From Bin87 sp965220055 (lineage in GTDB: Bacteria > Chloroflexota > Dehalococcoidia > Lucifugimonadales > UBA3495), in NCBI GenBank assembly GCA_965220055.1, contig CBDCPE010000004.1, positions 496,001 through 560,000 of the forward strand: DNA of 64,000 nt, in the 5' to 3' direction. Shown piece after piece: positions 49,171 through 60,034 of this stretch. Each line of letters begins with the position of its first letter. Position 1 is the first letter of the stretch. Made by a program: the position numbers and the translations under genes. The notes under the pieces are model-generated. The model worked only from the letters and a program-made list of their open reading frames with translations, did no database searches and was not told where the DNA came from.

Positions 49171-49459
49171 AATGGTTGCTCACCTCCTCTACAATTAGGC
49201 TATCCTCCGTGTCACCCTGCGTAACGATCAAGCGCCATCTACCAGTCAGATAAATAGAGAATTTCCCGCGATGGGGCCCTTGCAGAGGATGCAATCGTAA
49301 CGCCCTGCTGTTGTACAACTGACTAAAACTTGAGGCGGCGTATAGCTGTCTAATTCGAGTGATATAGCTTCGTCCAACGTCAGGTCCCCACCGTCGAATT
49401 GCCCTCGCCGCTTCTGCGTGGCACCGGCGCAGTTCATTGGTGCGGAAGTTGACTTCCAT
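49160..49459 (-). CDS. higB: HigB-like (RelE-superfamily) toxin
   Basis: The protein of 99 or 100 residues has the HigB-type RelE fold. FRTNELRRCHAEAARAIRRW and SYITRIRQLYAASSFSQLYN form the N-terminal helices, and LRLHPLQGPHRGKFSIYLTG with RWRLIVTQG gives the basic beta sheet. HigB toxins cut mRNA at the ribosome. Two adjacent ATG codons (49462 and 49459) are possible; the second has AGGG at better spacing. The first lies within a 19-bp palindrome at 49461-49479, so the operator overlaps the start. Its 3' end overlaps the HTH-ImmA/IrrE gene by 11 nt, giving toxin-first order as in hig loci. Confidence 0.85.
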   Translation of the reverse strand: MEVNFRTNELRRCHAEAARAIRRWGPDVGRSYITRIRQLYAASSFSQLYNSRALRLHPLQGPHRGKFSIYLTGRWRLIVTQGDTEDSLIVEEVSNHYDD

Positions 49460-49460
49460 C

Positions 49461-49479
49461 ATTCACCCTATAGGTGAAT
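49461..49479 (-). promoter_or_regulatory. Operator-like palindrome at the start of the HigB operon
   Basis: ATTCACC-CTATA-GGTGAAT is a perfect 7-bp inverted repeat around 5 nt. On the minus strand a TATATT box directly precedes it and the first ATG of the toxin gene lies at its edge. It is the likely binding site of the HTH-ImmA/IrrE regulator. Confidence 0.65.
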
Positions 49480-49621
49480 ATAAACTACCCGGTATTCGTC
49501 GTCAAACGGTTCGCTGGCCCGGCACTAATCCGGCCAGCGCTGCGCAACGCGGTGATCCAAAACCAGCGCGGCCCCGTCCACTCGGACGAGGCCGCGCCCA
49601 ATAGCCGGTCAGCGTAGCGAC

Positions 49622-52108
<2,487 letters not shown>

Positions 52109-52113
52109 ATCGG

Positions 52114-52467
52114 TTACCTCCTGATTGAATTATTGCGTGTCATGCCGTCGTCGGCCGCGCGCAGTCGGACCACTTCGTTGGTCAATGTTTCCACCTGGTT
52201 CTCCAGTTCAGTTATGTGGTCGATCAGCTTCAGCGCCACCTCCGCGCCTGCCAGGTTGACCCCCATCTCGTCGGTGAACGTCTTTATCTTGCGCAGCCGG
52301 TCCACGTCGGCCATGGAGTACAGTCGCTGCCGTCCGCCCGACCGTGAGGGAAATACCAGCCCCACCCGTTCGTAGTAGCGCAGGGTCTGCGCGTGCAGCC
52401 CCACCATCCGTGCGGCCACGCTGATCACGAAGCAGGGTTCGGTCTCGAAGTTGCTGTCCGGCGTCAT
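52114..52467 (-). CDS. hspR: HspR-type MerR-family heat-shock repressor
   Basis: This 117-residue regulator has the MerR DNA-binding pattern. FVISVAARMVGLHAQTLRYY is followed by ERVGLVFPSRSGGRQRLYSM, DVDRLRKIKTFTDEMGVNLA and a coiled-coil dimerisation helix (LIDHITELENQVETLTNEV). HspR represses heat-shock genes through inverted-repeat operators and is released when DnaK is titrated. It overlaps the upstream dnaJ gene as ATGA, and the clp gene starts 5 nt after its stop. No canonical HAIR operator (CTTGAGT-N7-ACTCAAG) was found upstream of dnaJ, so the binding site must differ. Confidence 0.93.
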   Translation of the reverse strand: MTPDSNFETEPCFVISVAARMVGLHAQTLRYYERVGLVFPSRSGGRQRLYSMADVDRLRKIKTFTDEMGVNLAGAEVALKLIDHITELENQVETLTNEVVRLRAADDGMTRNNSIRR

Positions 52468-53366
52468 TGCTCTGCTCCCGGTCCCGCTTCGCGCAGCTGC
52501 TCGAAAAGGCCCCGCTGCTCGTCCGTGAGGTCGGTCGGCAGTGACACGTTCACCACCGCGAACAGGTTGCCCCGCTTCTCCGGGTCGTTCAGCCGGGCTA
52601 TGCCCTGGCCGGCCAGGCGGAAGCGGCGCCCGTTCTGCGTTTCCGGCGGCAGCGTCAGCTCGATCTGCCCACGCAGCGTTATCACCGTCGCCATCCCGCC
52701 CAGTACCGCGTCGACCAGCGGCACGTCCACGGTGGTGTGCAGGTCGTCGCCCTGGCGCTCGAACCGCCCGTGCGGCGTCACCGACACCAGCAGGTTGAAC
52801 TCCCCGCCGGCGTTGCTGCCCGCCGCGATGTGCACCCGTCCGCCGTCGACGATCCCGGCGGGTATCCTGACTTCCAGCCGACGCCCGTCGGGCAGGCTCA
52901 CCAGCCGCGTCGTCCCCCGGTCGGCCTCCTCCAGCGTGATTTCCACTTTCACGTCTGCCGGCCGCGACCGGTTCCGGTCGCCGGCATTGCCCCCCATTTC
53001 AGAGGCGAACCCGCCCATGCCTCCCAACAGATCCGACAGGGTTGCGCCGCCGGCTCTGAAGTTGAACCCGCCGCTGCCTCCGCCGAAATTGCCTCCTCGG
53101 AAGAATTGGGAAGGTCCGGCGCCGCGTTGCTGCTCGAAATGCTCGGCCTGCTCCCAGCGGTCGCCATAGCGGTCGTACTTGGTCCGCTTGTCCGCGTCCG
53201 ATAGAACCTCGTAGGCGGCGTTGATGCTCTTGAACCGCTCGGCCGCGGCGGCGTCCCCCGGGTTCACGTCCGGGTGATGCTGCCGCGCCAGCCGGCGATA
53301 GGCCTGCCGGATCTCCTTGTCGTCGGCGCTGCGCGAAACGCCCAGTATGTCGTAATAGTCAGCCAT
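52464..53366 (-). CDS. DnaJ/CbpA-type co-chaperone
   Basis: The 300-residue J-domain protein starts MADYYDILGVSRSADDKEIR and carries HPD in RRLARQHHPDVNPGD, which stimulates DnaK ATPase. A glycine/phenylalanine-rich linker at about 80-120 (FFRGGNFGGGSGGFNFRAGG) follows. The C-terminal substrate-binding domains have VEITLEEADRGTTRLVSLPD and LTLPPETQNGRRFRLAGQGI. There is no cysteine-rich zinc domain, so it is of the CbpA (type II) kind. It is the first gene of the dnaJ-hspR-clp operon and divergent from hsp20. Confidence 0.93.
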   Translation of the reverse strand: MADYYDILGVSRSADDKEIRQAYRRLARQHHPDVNPGDAAAAERFKSINAAYEVLSDADKRTKYDRYGDRWEQAEHFEQQRGAGPSQFFRGGNFGGGSGGFNFRAGGATLSDLLGGMGGFASEMGGNAGDRNRSRPADVKVEITLEEADRGTTRLVSLPDGRRLEVRIPAGIVDGGRVHIAAGSNAGGEFNLLVSVTPHGRFERQGDDLHTTVDVPLVDAVLGGMATVITLRGQIELTLPPETQNGRRFRLAGQGIARLNDPEKRGNLFAVVNVSLPTDLTDEQRGLFEQLREAGPGAEQ

Positions 53367-53426
53367 TGCGGCGCCTGCCTGTGTTAAATTCGTTGTATTA
53401 CCATGATATAGGACGATGCCTCAACA

Positions 53427-53440
53427 ATCAATAATTTGAT
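53427..53440. promoter_or_regulatory. Inverted repeat in the dnaJ/hsp20 intergenic region
   Basis: ATCAA-TAAT-TTGAT lies in an AT-rich 190-nt spacer between the divergent dnaJ operon and hsp20. A TATAAT box for hsp20 is at 53482-53487. The repeat may be a binding site shared by both promoters, possibly for HspR, although it does not match the classical HAIR sequence. Confidence 0.4.
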
Positions 53441-53557
53441 GCTGAACATATCGTATACATAATATGAGCCTATCAACTTTGTATAATGACATCACCGGCC
53501 GCAAGGACAGCCACCAAAATCCTCGGCCAGCGTGCCGATGCCTCTGGAGGACAGAAT

Positions 53558-54037
53558 ATGACGACCATGCAACGATTTGATCCCTTCCGCGAGATGCGCC
53601 ATTTCAACCGCTTGTTCAACAGCCCCTTGTGGGCCGCCCAGCGCTGGGGTGCCCCCCTGGATGACGGCGTTGATCACGCCAGCGAGGCCTGTTCCGTCCC
53701 CATGAATGTGTGCCTCAACGACAAGGCCCTGACCGTGACCGCGTCCCTTCCCGGGTTCGTGGCCGACGACGTGGACGTGTCTATAAGCCCCGACCGCATC
53801 CTCTCCGTCAAGGCATCCCACCAGTCGGAAGTGAGCTATGAGGGCGAGGAGTACCTGATGCGCGAACGCCGCACTGGCACCTTCTCCCGCGCGCTGCGGC
53901 TCCCCAACGACCTCAACCTGGACGACGCCGGCGTCGCCCTGGAACATGGTGTGCTCACCGTGACGGTGCCCGTCGCCGAGGCCGCCCAGACCCGGAGCCT
54001 GCAGATCTCCAGCGCTTCCGGGGCCGATGCTTCGTAA
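53558..54037 (+). CDS. Small heat-shock protein, Hsp20 family
   Basis: This 159-residue alpha-crystallin-domain chaperone begins MTTMQRFDPFREMRHFNRLF. The domain covers about residues 45-145, with ALTVTASLPGFVADDVDVSI, GEEYLMRERRTGTFSRALRL and ALEHGVLTVTVPVAE, where GVLTVTVP is the conserved A-x-x-x-n-G-v-L box. The start at 53558 has GGAGGA 7 nt upstream; the frame is open to 53486, inside the promoter. It binds unfolding proteins without ATP. Divergent placement from the HspR operon suggests common heat control. Confidence 0.93.
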   Translation: MTTMQRFDPFREMRHFNRLFNSPLWAAQRWGAPLDDGVDHASEACSVPMNVCLNDKALTVTASLPGFVADDVDVSISPDRILSVKASHQSEVSYEGEEYLMRERRTGTFSRALRLPNDLNLDDAGVALEHGVLTVTVPVAEAAQTRSLQISSASGADAS

Positions 54038-54316
54038 CCGCTGGAGAAACGCCGCGAGTGCTAAATTGGAGGCGGGATTACTCCCGCCTCCATGTCTCGG
54101 ACAACCGCCCCGTCGTTACGTCGCCGATCAATCACCGGCCTGACTTCACGGAGTTTGCGCTCCCTGCAGCCAACCGCCCAGGACGATTGCAAAGCGGGAG
54201 CGCCAAACTCTTCCCGCTCATCCTGAGCTTGTCGAAGGACACCAGCACAACCGGTCGCTGGTCCTACCAACTCACTACCAGCGGATCAGACGGGACTTTG
54301 CAATCGTACCGGCACC

Positions 54317-54808
54317 CCGATACGGGGTGACCCCGTACTCGATACAGGGCCGGAATCCAGGAAACCCAAATCGGCAAAATCCGGTTCATCCTGTACATCC
54401 ACGCAAGAAAACCACCTGATATGACACACTGCCTCAATGACGCCCTACCCCTTGCGTCTCATAGTACGTGTGTTCTATAATAGTCCCGTCAGGCAATCCC
54501 GCCGCCAGGCCAGCGGCGTCGCCAAACCTACATCCGAATAGCTAGGCGATACGGTTTCGGGTCGGCAACGGCCCCAGTCGGTTCTTCGCATCTTGGTCGC
54601 CAGCGGCCGCTACCCTCTCTTTATTCGACGGGGCGGCCCCGTGTCGACCCTGCGGGTGTCACCTCCGCCCCGTGCCGTGCGGCACCGGTCTCATCAGCCG
54701 GCTGCCCGCGGGTCACGGAAGCTTGGGACTCAAAAACTATGCGAGCAAAAAAGTGTTGGCCGTGCTCCGACACCGTCCCGAAACCGCAACGCCTGACACC
54801 CAAATCAA
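54317..54808 (+). repeat. Duplicated intergenic module copy B, candidate non-coding RNA gene
   Basis: This is nearly identical to 44149-44632. The promoter is the same: TTGCGT at 54452-54457, 18 nt, TATAAT at 54476-54481. Differences are a few substitutions, an insertion near 54390 and a 2-nt deletion in a hairpin loop near 54680. It lies alone between hsp20 and the cyclase gene. Upstream (54038-54316) is gene-free sequence with a CATCCTGAGCTTGTCGAAGG fragment. In this copy a small ORF (54739 onward, starting MRAKKCWPCSDTVPKP) is open for 112 codons, whereas in copy A it stops after 16, so it is probably not coding. Confidence 0.55.
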
Positions 54809-55024
54809 AACAACCACCGCAAAACCCGAACCACCAACCCAAGGAGAAAGCCCCGCAACACCCGTCAACCGCCGGCAACCGAGCCCCAATAGTTCGCGAT
54901 TTCCCGCCGGGCCAACGGGCGGGCCCTGCTCTTGGGCGCTCCCGTGTTGCGCCGCTTCTGGCCCTGCCTCATAATGCCCGCAACCCGGGTGAACCTTACG
55001 TTACCAGGACTGGAGGGATGTTCT

Positions 55025-55978
55025 ATGCCGCAAGCCGGTATTCCGTCGGAACAGGAAGTATTGGGCTGGTTCGATAGCCTGTCGAACTGGGGCCGCTGGG
55101 GCGACGACGACGAGCTGGGCACTCCCAACCTGATCACCCCCGAGAAGACCCGCCAGGCCCTCGCCACCGTTCAGGAAGGGCTCTGCGTCTCCCTGTCCCG
55201 GGACGTCACCTGGGACCCGGAGGTGGACGTGCCTGCCCCTCCCGTCCATTACATGGTCGAAAGCGGCGAAGGCTGGGCCACCGGCGACAAGGTTTCCTCC
55301 CGCGCCTCCGCAGTGGCGATGGACTACATCGGCATGATCTTCCACGGCGTCTCCGTCACCCACGTCGACAGCCTCGCCCACTTCTTCTGGAACGGCAAGA
55401 CCTACAACGGCAAGCCAGCCCACATGGTATCCACCAATTTGGGAGCCACGGTCTGCTCCGTCGAACAGGCTAAGAACGGCTTCATGACCCGCGGCGTGCT
55501 GGTGGACGTCCCGCTCGTCCGCGGTATCGACTGGGTGGAGCGCGGCGAAGGCGTCATGCCCGAGGACATCCTGGCCGCCGAGGAGCGCTGCGGGTTCCGG
55601 ATCGAATCCGGTGACGTGCTCCTGATCCGCACCGGGCAACTGCACCGGCGCACGGTCGAAGGTCCAGTCCCGCGGGAAGCCGGCTCGACCGCGTGCCAAG
55701 CCGCGTGCCTTCCCCTGTTCCGGGAGCGGGACATCGCCGTCCTCGGCTCCGACACCGGCAACGACGTGAGCCCGCCCCAGTATCCGGGCCAGCTCACCAA
55801 CCCGGTGCACCAGGTCTCCATCACCGCCATGGGTCTGTGGATCCTGGACAACGCCAATCTCGAGCAGGTGGCCGACGCCTGCCGGGAGCGCAACCGCTGG
55901 ACCTTCATGGTCAGCATCAACCCGTTGCGTCTCCAGAACACTACCGGCTCGCCCGTCAATCCCGTGGCCGTGTTCTAG
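55025..55978 (+). CDS. Cyclase-family (kynurenine formamidase-like) hydrolase
   Basis: The 317-residue protein belongs to the cyclase/KynB-like metal hydrolases. The metal-binding motif is GVSVTHVDSLAHFFWNGKTY near residue 105, which carries the His-x-Asp and following histidine. RGVLVDVPLVRGIDW, GDVLLIRTGQLHRR and AVLGSDTGNDVSPP are further typical blocks. Family members hydrolyse cyclic or formyl amides. GGAGGGA precedes the ATG at 55025; the frame upstream overlaps repeat B and is not homologous. The gene is alone. The substrate is unknown. Confidence 0.9.
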   Translation: MPQAGIPSEQEVLGWFDSLSNWGRWGDDDELGTPNLITPEKTRQALATVQEGLCVSLSRDVTWDPEVDVPAPPVHYMVESGEGWATGDKVSSRASAVAMDYIGMIFHGVSVTHVDSLAHFFWNGKTYNGKPAHMVSTNLGATVCSVEQAKNGFMTRGVLVDVPLVRGIDWVERGEGVMPEDILAAEERCGFRIESGDVLLIRTGQLHRRTVEGPVPREAGSTACQAACLPLFRERDIAVLGSDTGNDVSPPQYPGQLTNPVHQVSITAMGLWILDNANLEQVADACRERNRWTFMVSINPLRLQNTTGSPVNPVAVF

Positions 55979-56143
55979 CCTGTATGGAAATAGCCCTCGG
56001 CCAACTGCCGGGTATATGCTTGGATGACAGTGTCGGGAGCCATTCATCTCAGCCTGCGACCCCGTTCCAACTCCTGGAGGCATCGACGGTGGGTTGGTTC
56101 CGGTCGCATCACAAAAATGCTCCCCAAACGCCGGTGCATTCCA

Positions 56144-56172
56144 TTGACACCATTGCGGCGCTAGGGTATTAC
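56144..56172 (+). promoter_or_regulatory. Promoter of the DUF5679 gene
   Basis: TTGACA at 56144-56149 and TATTAC at 56167-56172 are separated by 17 nt, and the ATG at 56223 follows with GGAGGG in between. Confidence 0.7.
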
Positions 56173-56222
56173 TCAAGACGGGCCCACCATAGGAGCCCAG
56201 CATCCATCGGAGGGTAATCTCA

Positions 56223-56378
56223 ATGACGACTCAAGTTCAGATCTACTGTGTCAAGTGCAAGTCGAAGACCGACTCGCGTGATGTGCAGGGTGTGACGATG
56301 AAGAATGGCCGTCCGGCCACGCAGGCAATCTGCGTTGACTGTGGCACCAAGAAGTTCCGAATTGGGGCCACGCCCTAA
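56223..56378 (+). CDS. DUF5679 zinc-ribbon small protein
   Basis: This 51-residue protein begins MTTQVQIYCVKCKSKTDSRD. It has the CVKC and CVDCGTKKF cysteine pairs of a zinc ribbon and the conserved MKNGRPATQAIC linker. This matches DUF5679, a very small family that also occurs as a C-terminal extension of topoisomerase-like proteins. The ATG is supported by GGAGGG 8 nt upstream and by a good promoter. The role is unknown; nucleic-acid binding is a reasonable guess. The gene is easy to miss because of its length. Confidence 0.85.
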   Translation: MTTQVQIYCVKCKSKTDSRDVQGVTMKNGRPATQAICVDCGTKKFRIGATP

Positions 56379-56687
56379 TCGTCCGGGTGGCCGTCATGGG
56401 GTCGCCCATGCGGACCTGCTTGGTGAAACTCATGCCCAGGATCGACACTGCCGAAAATAGCATGGAGTAGATGACGATCCCACCAGGGCGCCTGGCCTCG
56501 CGGTGCTGCAAAGGAAGCTTCGTCTGGCAACTCCCTTTGCACTCTTAGCGACGCTGAGCACGAGGCTGCGCGACAATTGTTGAAAGATTAACTCGGCCAC
56601 CGCACTGGTTGCGGTGCGCCTTGCATACGGCCACACGATTAGGGGCGCTCGGTTACCGGGCGCCTTTCCCCATTCGGCAGGTGCACA
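56379..56687. other. Gene-free region with a terminator-like palindrome
   Basis: No gene is seen in these 309 nt. At 56644-56664 GGCGC-T-CGGT-T-ACCG-G-GCGCC is a near-perfect palindrome followed by TTT. It could terminate plus-strand transcription and also lies just beyond the stop of the minus-strand FAD oxidoreductase gene. Confidence 0.6.
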
Positions 56688-58121
56688 TCACTTCCGGCTC
56701 GAACCCGCGAACCACCGTAACACCTTCCCGGTCAAGCCCCTCGTCAGCCCTTCCAGGTAGGCCTCCCACGCCAGCTGCTGGTTGCCGGTGGCCATTGACG
56801 GGTACGCCTGCATCGTCCGCGCCACGTCACCCACTTTCAGACCGTGGTCGCCCGCTATCGCCCACGCCTGCAGCGTTTCGGCCGCGCGCTGCCCTACCAC
56901 CGTCACTCCCAGTACTCCGCCGTTTGTCCGCTGCACCACCTTGATGAACCCTTCCGTGCTGCCCTCCGTCACTGCCCGGTCAACGTGCGTCATGGGGAGC
57001 AGCGCCGTGCGCACCTTGTCGCCAAACCGCTGTCGCGCCTGCTCTTCCGTGTAGCCCACGTGCGCCACTTCCGGGTCGGTGAACGTCGCCCACGGGGGAT
57101 GCGCCGGCCGGGCCTGAGACCGACCCGGTAACAGCATGTTCCGCACCGCCATCGCGCCTTGAAACCCTGCGTAGTGCGTGAACTGGTAGCCGCCTGCGCA
57201 GTCGCCGGCCGCGTAAACGCCCTTCACGCTGGTCCGCAGGTAGTCGTCAACTGTGATCCCGCGCGCGCTGTGCTCGATCCCCGCCCGTTCCAAACCCAGC
57301 CCATCCAACTTCGTCCGGCGCCCCACTGCCACCAGCAAAGCGTCGCCGGAAATCGTCTCCCCACCCGCGTTTACCTCTACGCCGCGCCCGCCGCCGCCGC
57401 CGCCGCCGCGTCCGACCGACTCCACCGGAGACGACAGGCGTAGATCGATCCCGTCCCGTTGCAGTGCCGCGGCAACAATTTCGCCCGCCTCCGGTTCGTC
57501 GTTGGGTAACAGGCGGTCCATGGCCTCCACCAGGGTCACTTGCGTACCCAACCGCTGGCACGCCTGCGCCAGCTCGCACCCGATCGGCCCACCCCCGATG
57601 ATGATCAACCTACTCGGCAGTTCTTCCAGTTCCCAGAACGTCTCGTATGTCAGGTACGGCGTCCCGTCCAGTCCGGGAATCGGTGGTACGAACGGCGATG
57701 CTCCGGTGCATACCAGGAAGTGCTTGGCCGATATGTGGCTCCCGTTTACTGCTATGCTGCTGCGGTCCCGAAACTCGGCCCTACCCTCGATGACCCCGAC
57801 CCCTTCCATTTGCAACGCCTCCGGCGATTCGGCGGCATAAACCTCCTCTATCGCTCCCCGGACCCGGTTCATCACCAAACCAAAATCCACCTCCGGCTCG
57901 GCGGCAACAATCCCGTATCGGCTGGCGGTCCGGACGGTGTGCGCCACCTTCGCGGCGTGCAGCAGCGCTTTGCTGGGGACGCAACCCGTCCAAGTGCAGT
58001 CCCCCCCGACCCGGTTGGCTTCGATCAGCGCCACCCGCTGCCCCAGACGGGCCGCGAAGCGGGCCGCGGTCAGGCCGGCGGAACCCGCGCCGATCACCGC
58101 CAGATCGTATTGCGTTTCCAT
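56688..58121 (-). CDS. FAD-dependent pyridine nucleotide-disulfide oxidoreductase
   Basis: This 477-residue protein resembles mercuric reductase and lipoamide dehydrogenase. The FAD motif is DLAVIGAGSAGLTAARFAAR, and the redox-active disulfide is in GGDCTWTGCVPSKALLHA (C-x4-C). The NAD(P) motif is LIIIGGGPIGCELAQACQRL, then VYAAGDCAGGYQFTHYAGFQ. The C-terminal dimer domain ends in QAYPSMATGNQQLAWEAYLE without the usual His-Glu dyad context of lipoamide dehydrogenase and without terminal Cys-Cys. A run of seven glycines (GRGGGGGGGRG) near residue 240 is encoded by a GCC/GGC repeat. ATG 58121 is used; a GTG at 58130 is possible. Confidence 0.9.
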   Translation of the reverse strand: METQYDLAVIGAGSAGLTAARFAARLGQRVALIEANRVGGDCTWTGCVPSKALLHAAKVAHTVRTASRYGIVAAEPEVDFGLVMNRVRGAIEEVYAAESPEALQMEGVGVIEGRAEFRDRSSIAVNGSHISAKHFLVCTGASPFVPPIPGLDGTPYLTYETFWELEELPSRLIIIGGGPIGCELAQACQRLGTQVTLVEAMDRLLPNDEPEAGEIVAAALQRDGIDLRLSSPVESVGRGGGGGGGRGVEVNAGGETISGDALLVAVGRRTKLDGLGLERAGIEHSARGITVDDYLRTSVKGVYAAGDCAGGYQFTHYAGFQGAMAVRNMLLPGRSQARPAHPPWATFTDPEVAHVGYTEEQARQRFGDKVRTALLPMTHVDRAVTEGSTEGFIKVVQRTNGGVLGVTVVGQRAAETLQAWAIAGDHGLKVGDVARTMQAYPSMATGNQQLAWEAYLEGLTRGLTGKVLRWFAGSSRK

Positions 58122-58164
58122 CGCTCTCACAACCTGAATCTGCAGCTGAAATATTGTCCAGGAT

Positions 58165-59667
58165 CTACCGCGGTCCCTTGATCTGGTCGGGGAGCCACAG
58201 GGCCAGGTCGGGGAAAGCGATGATCAACCCGATCACCACGGCCATGCAGGCCATGAACGGCAGCACGCCGATGTACACGTCGTTGATGGTGCCCGTTTTA
58301 GCGACTTGGCCCGTTTCGTCCGCCTCCTGTTGGGCCACGTCGTGTCGTGCCCCCTGCAGCACGTACAGGCTCAGCCCCTGGGGCGGGCTGATTTGCGCCG
58401 CTTCCAGAAGGATGATCATTATGATCCCGAACCATAGCAGGTCCACCTCGGCGGCCCGCAGCACCGGCGAAATGATCGGCAGGGTCGTCAGCATCATCGA
58501 ATATGCTTCCATGAATGTCCCCAGCAACAGGTAGAAGACAACCAAGAACAGCACGAGCTGCACCGTGCCCAGGTTGAAGCTGGCTACCCACTCGGCCATG
58601 GTGATGGAGATGCGCAGGTAGGCGAAGGCGAATTGCAGCGTGAACGCCGCCATCAGGATGAACAGGATCATCGCCGAGGAGCGGGCTGCCGAACCGCATG
58701 ACTCCAGCGTCATCGCGCCCATGAACCGGAAGTAGTTCCGCAGGCTTTCCCTGTCGAACCGGTACTGCTCTCGCCAGCCTTCCAGCGTACCCCGCACCTC
58801 CGGCGACATCCGGTCGGCGATGCCGCTCCGCAGCAGCAACCAGGCGATGTCCCCCGTGAACAGCCGCACGAAGTTGTAGATGATCGCCAGCGCCAGCGCG
58901 CCGGCCACGCCAAACCCGGCCGCCTCCGACGGTGTCGCCCAACCGAAATAGATGCTTCCCAGCACGATGAAAATCAGCGCGATCACCGGGATCATCAGCA
59001 ACGTGAACAGCAGCCGCTCCGTCCAACCCTCCCAGGTCCAGAACCGACCCTGTTGCTGCCGTGGGGCGATGGCCGGCCAGATCACGGACGCCACGCCGAT
59101 CATCAGCATGAACACCAGCGCCAGCAGTATTCCCGGGATGAAACCCGCCAGGAACAGCCGCCCGATGGACTCGCCCACCGTCAGCCCGTACAGGACCAGA
59201 AGGATGCTGGGCGGAATCAGTATCCCCAACGTCCCGCCGGCGGCCAGCGATCCGACCACCAGCCGCTCCTGGTAGCCCTGCGCCCGGAACGACGGCAGGG
59301 CCACCCGGCTCACCGTCGCGGCGGTGGCGATGCTCGAGCCGGCGCACGCGGCGAATACCGCGCAGGAGGCGATGTTGGTGTGCATCAGACCGCCCGGGAT
59401 GAAGTCCACCCAGCGCGACAGGGCGCGGTACATCAGGTCGGCGAACCCGCCCCGCAGCACGATCTCGCCCATCAGGATGAATAGCGGGATGGCCACCAGG
59501 TTGACGTTGGTGTTGGTCTCCCACGCCCGGTTGCCCATGATGTTCCAGACCGGGTTGTCGGAGAACAGGTTGAGCAGGATCAGCGCCAGCGACCCCAGCG
59601 CGCCGGCCACGTACATACCGGCGAAGAACATGACCCCCATCAGGATGAATGCGACGGCGATGAGCAT
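58165..59667 (-). CDS. TRAP transporter large permease (DctM type)
   Basis: The 500-residue membrane protein matches the large permease of TRAP transporters. LVAIPLFILMGEIVLRGGFA, FAACAGSSIATAATVSRVAL, AAGGTLGILIPPSILLVLYG and GWATPSEAAGFGVAGALALA are family hallmarks. It has about 13 hydrophobic segments. It is about 60 residues longer than usual because of a hydrophilic insertion at about 270-320 (SGIADRMSPEVRGTLEGWRE). TRAP systems import organic acids using a periplasmic binding protein. Neither a DctP-type nor a small DctQ-type gene is adjacent within the window, so the partners are elsewhere or upstream genes were lost. Confidence 0.92.
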   Translation of the reverse strand: MLIAVAFILMGVMFFAGMYVAGALGSLALILLNLFSDNPVWNIMGNRAWETNTNVNLVAIPLFILMGEIVLRGGFADLMYRALSRWVDFIPGGLMHTNIASCAVFAACAGSSIATAATVSRVALPSFRAQGYQERLVVGSLAAGGTLGILIPPSILLVLYGLTVGESIGRLFLAGFIPGILLALVFMLMIGVASVIWPAIAPRQQQGRFWTWEGWTERLLFTLLMIPVIALIFIVLGSIYFGWATPSEAAGFGVAGALALAIIYNFVRLFTGDIAWLLLRSGIADRMSPEVRGTLEGWREQYRFDRESLRNYFRFMGAMTLESCGSAARSSAMILFILMAAFTLQFAFAYLRISITMAEWVASFNLGTVQLVLFLVVFYLLLGTFMEAYSMMLTTLPIISPVLRAAEVDLLWFGIIMIILLEAAQISPPQGLSLYVLQGARHDVAQQEADETGQVAKTGTINDVYIGVLPFMACMAVVIGLIIAFPDLALWLPDQIKGPR

Positions 59668-60034
59668 GCGACTGTCGAATGTCTCTCAGGTCGGGGTTAC
59701 GGACACACACAAAAACCCCGTCGCGCGACCCCTTTTAACGACCAGGCACGGAGCTTCCGGTAATGGCGCCGCAGCGACGGGGTGAAAAACCTGCGCCATA
59801 GTATCCGACGATAAGGACACTGTCCAGAAGATGCCCCTCCGCCCGCGCTCGCCCCTGCTGCCGATTGCAGCTCGCCCCAGCCCTCACTACGTCCCGGGTG
59901 TTCGTGTGTCGCATCGGCAACGCGACAACCCACCTTCACCCGTCATCGCCGCAGTTTTCCAATACAGGCGCCAAACCTTACATGCTAACGTCACCGGTGG
60001 CGGCAAGCAGGCGGGGCCGGCCGTAAATTGCCGG
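59668..60034. other. Gene-free spacer with a hairpin preceding the TRAP gene
   Basis: No gene is seen. On the minus strand CCCCGTCGC (near 59781) and GCGACGGGG followed by TTTTTG (near 59710) are complementary around a loop of about 55 nt. This could be an intrinsic terminator ending upstream transcription or a leader structure controlling the TRAP permease gene. The remainder, up to the CDF gene stop, has no clear signal. Confidence 0.45.

Noticed and set aside
53367..53557. HAIR or CIRCE heat-shock operator between dnaJ and hsp20
   Set aside because: Neither CTTGAGT-N7-ACTCAAG nor TTAGCACTC-N9-GAGTGCTAA is present; only a weaker ATCAA/TTGAT repeat was found and is listed with low confidence.
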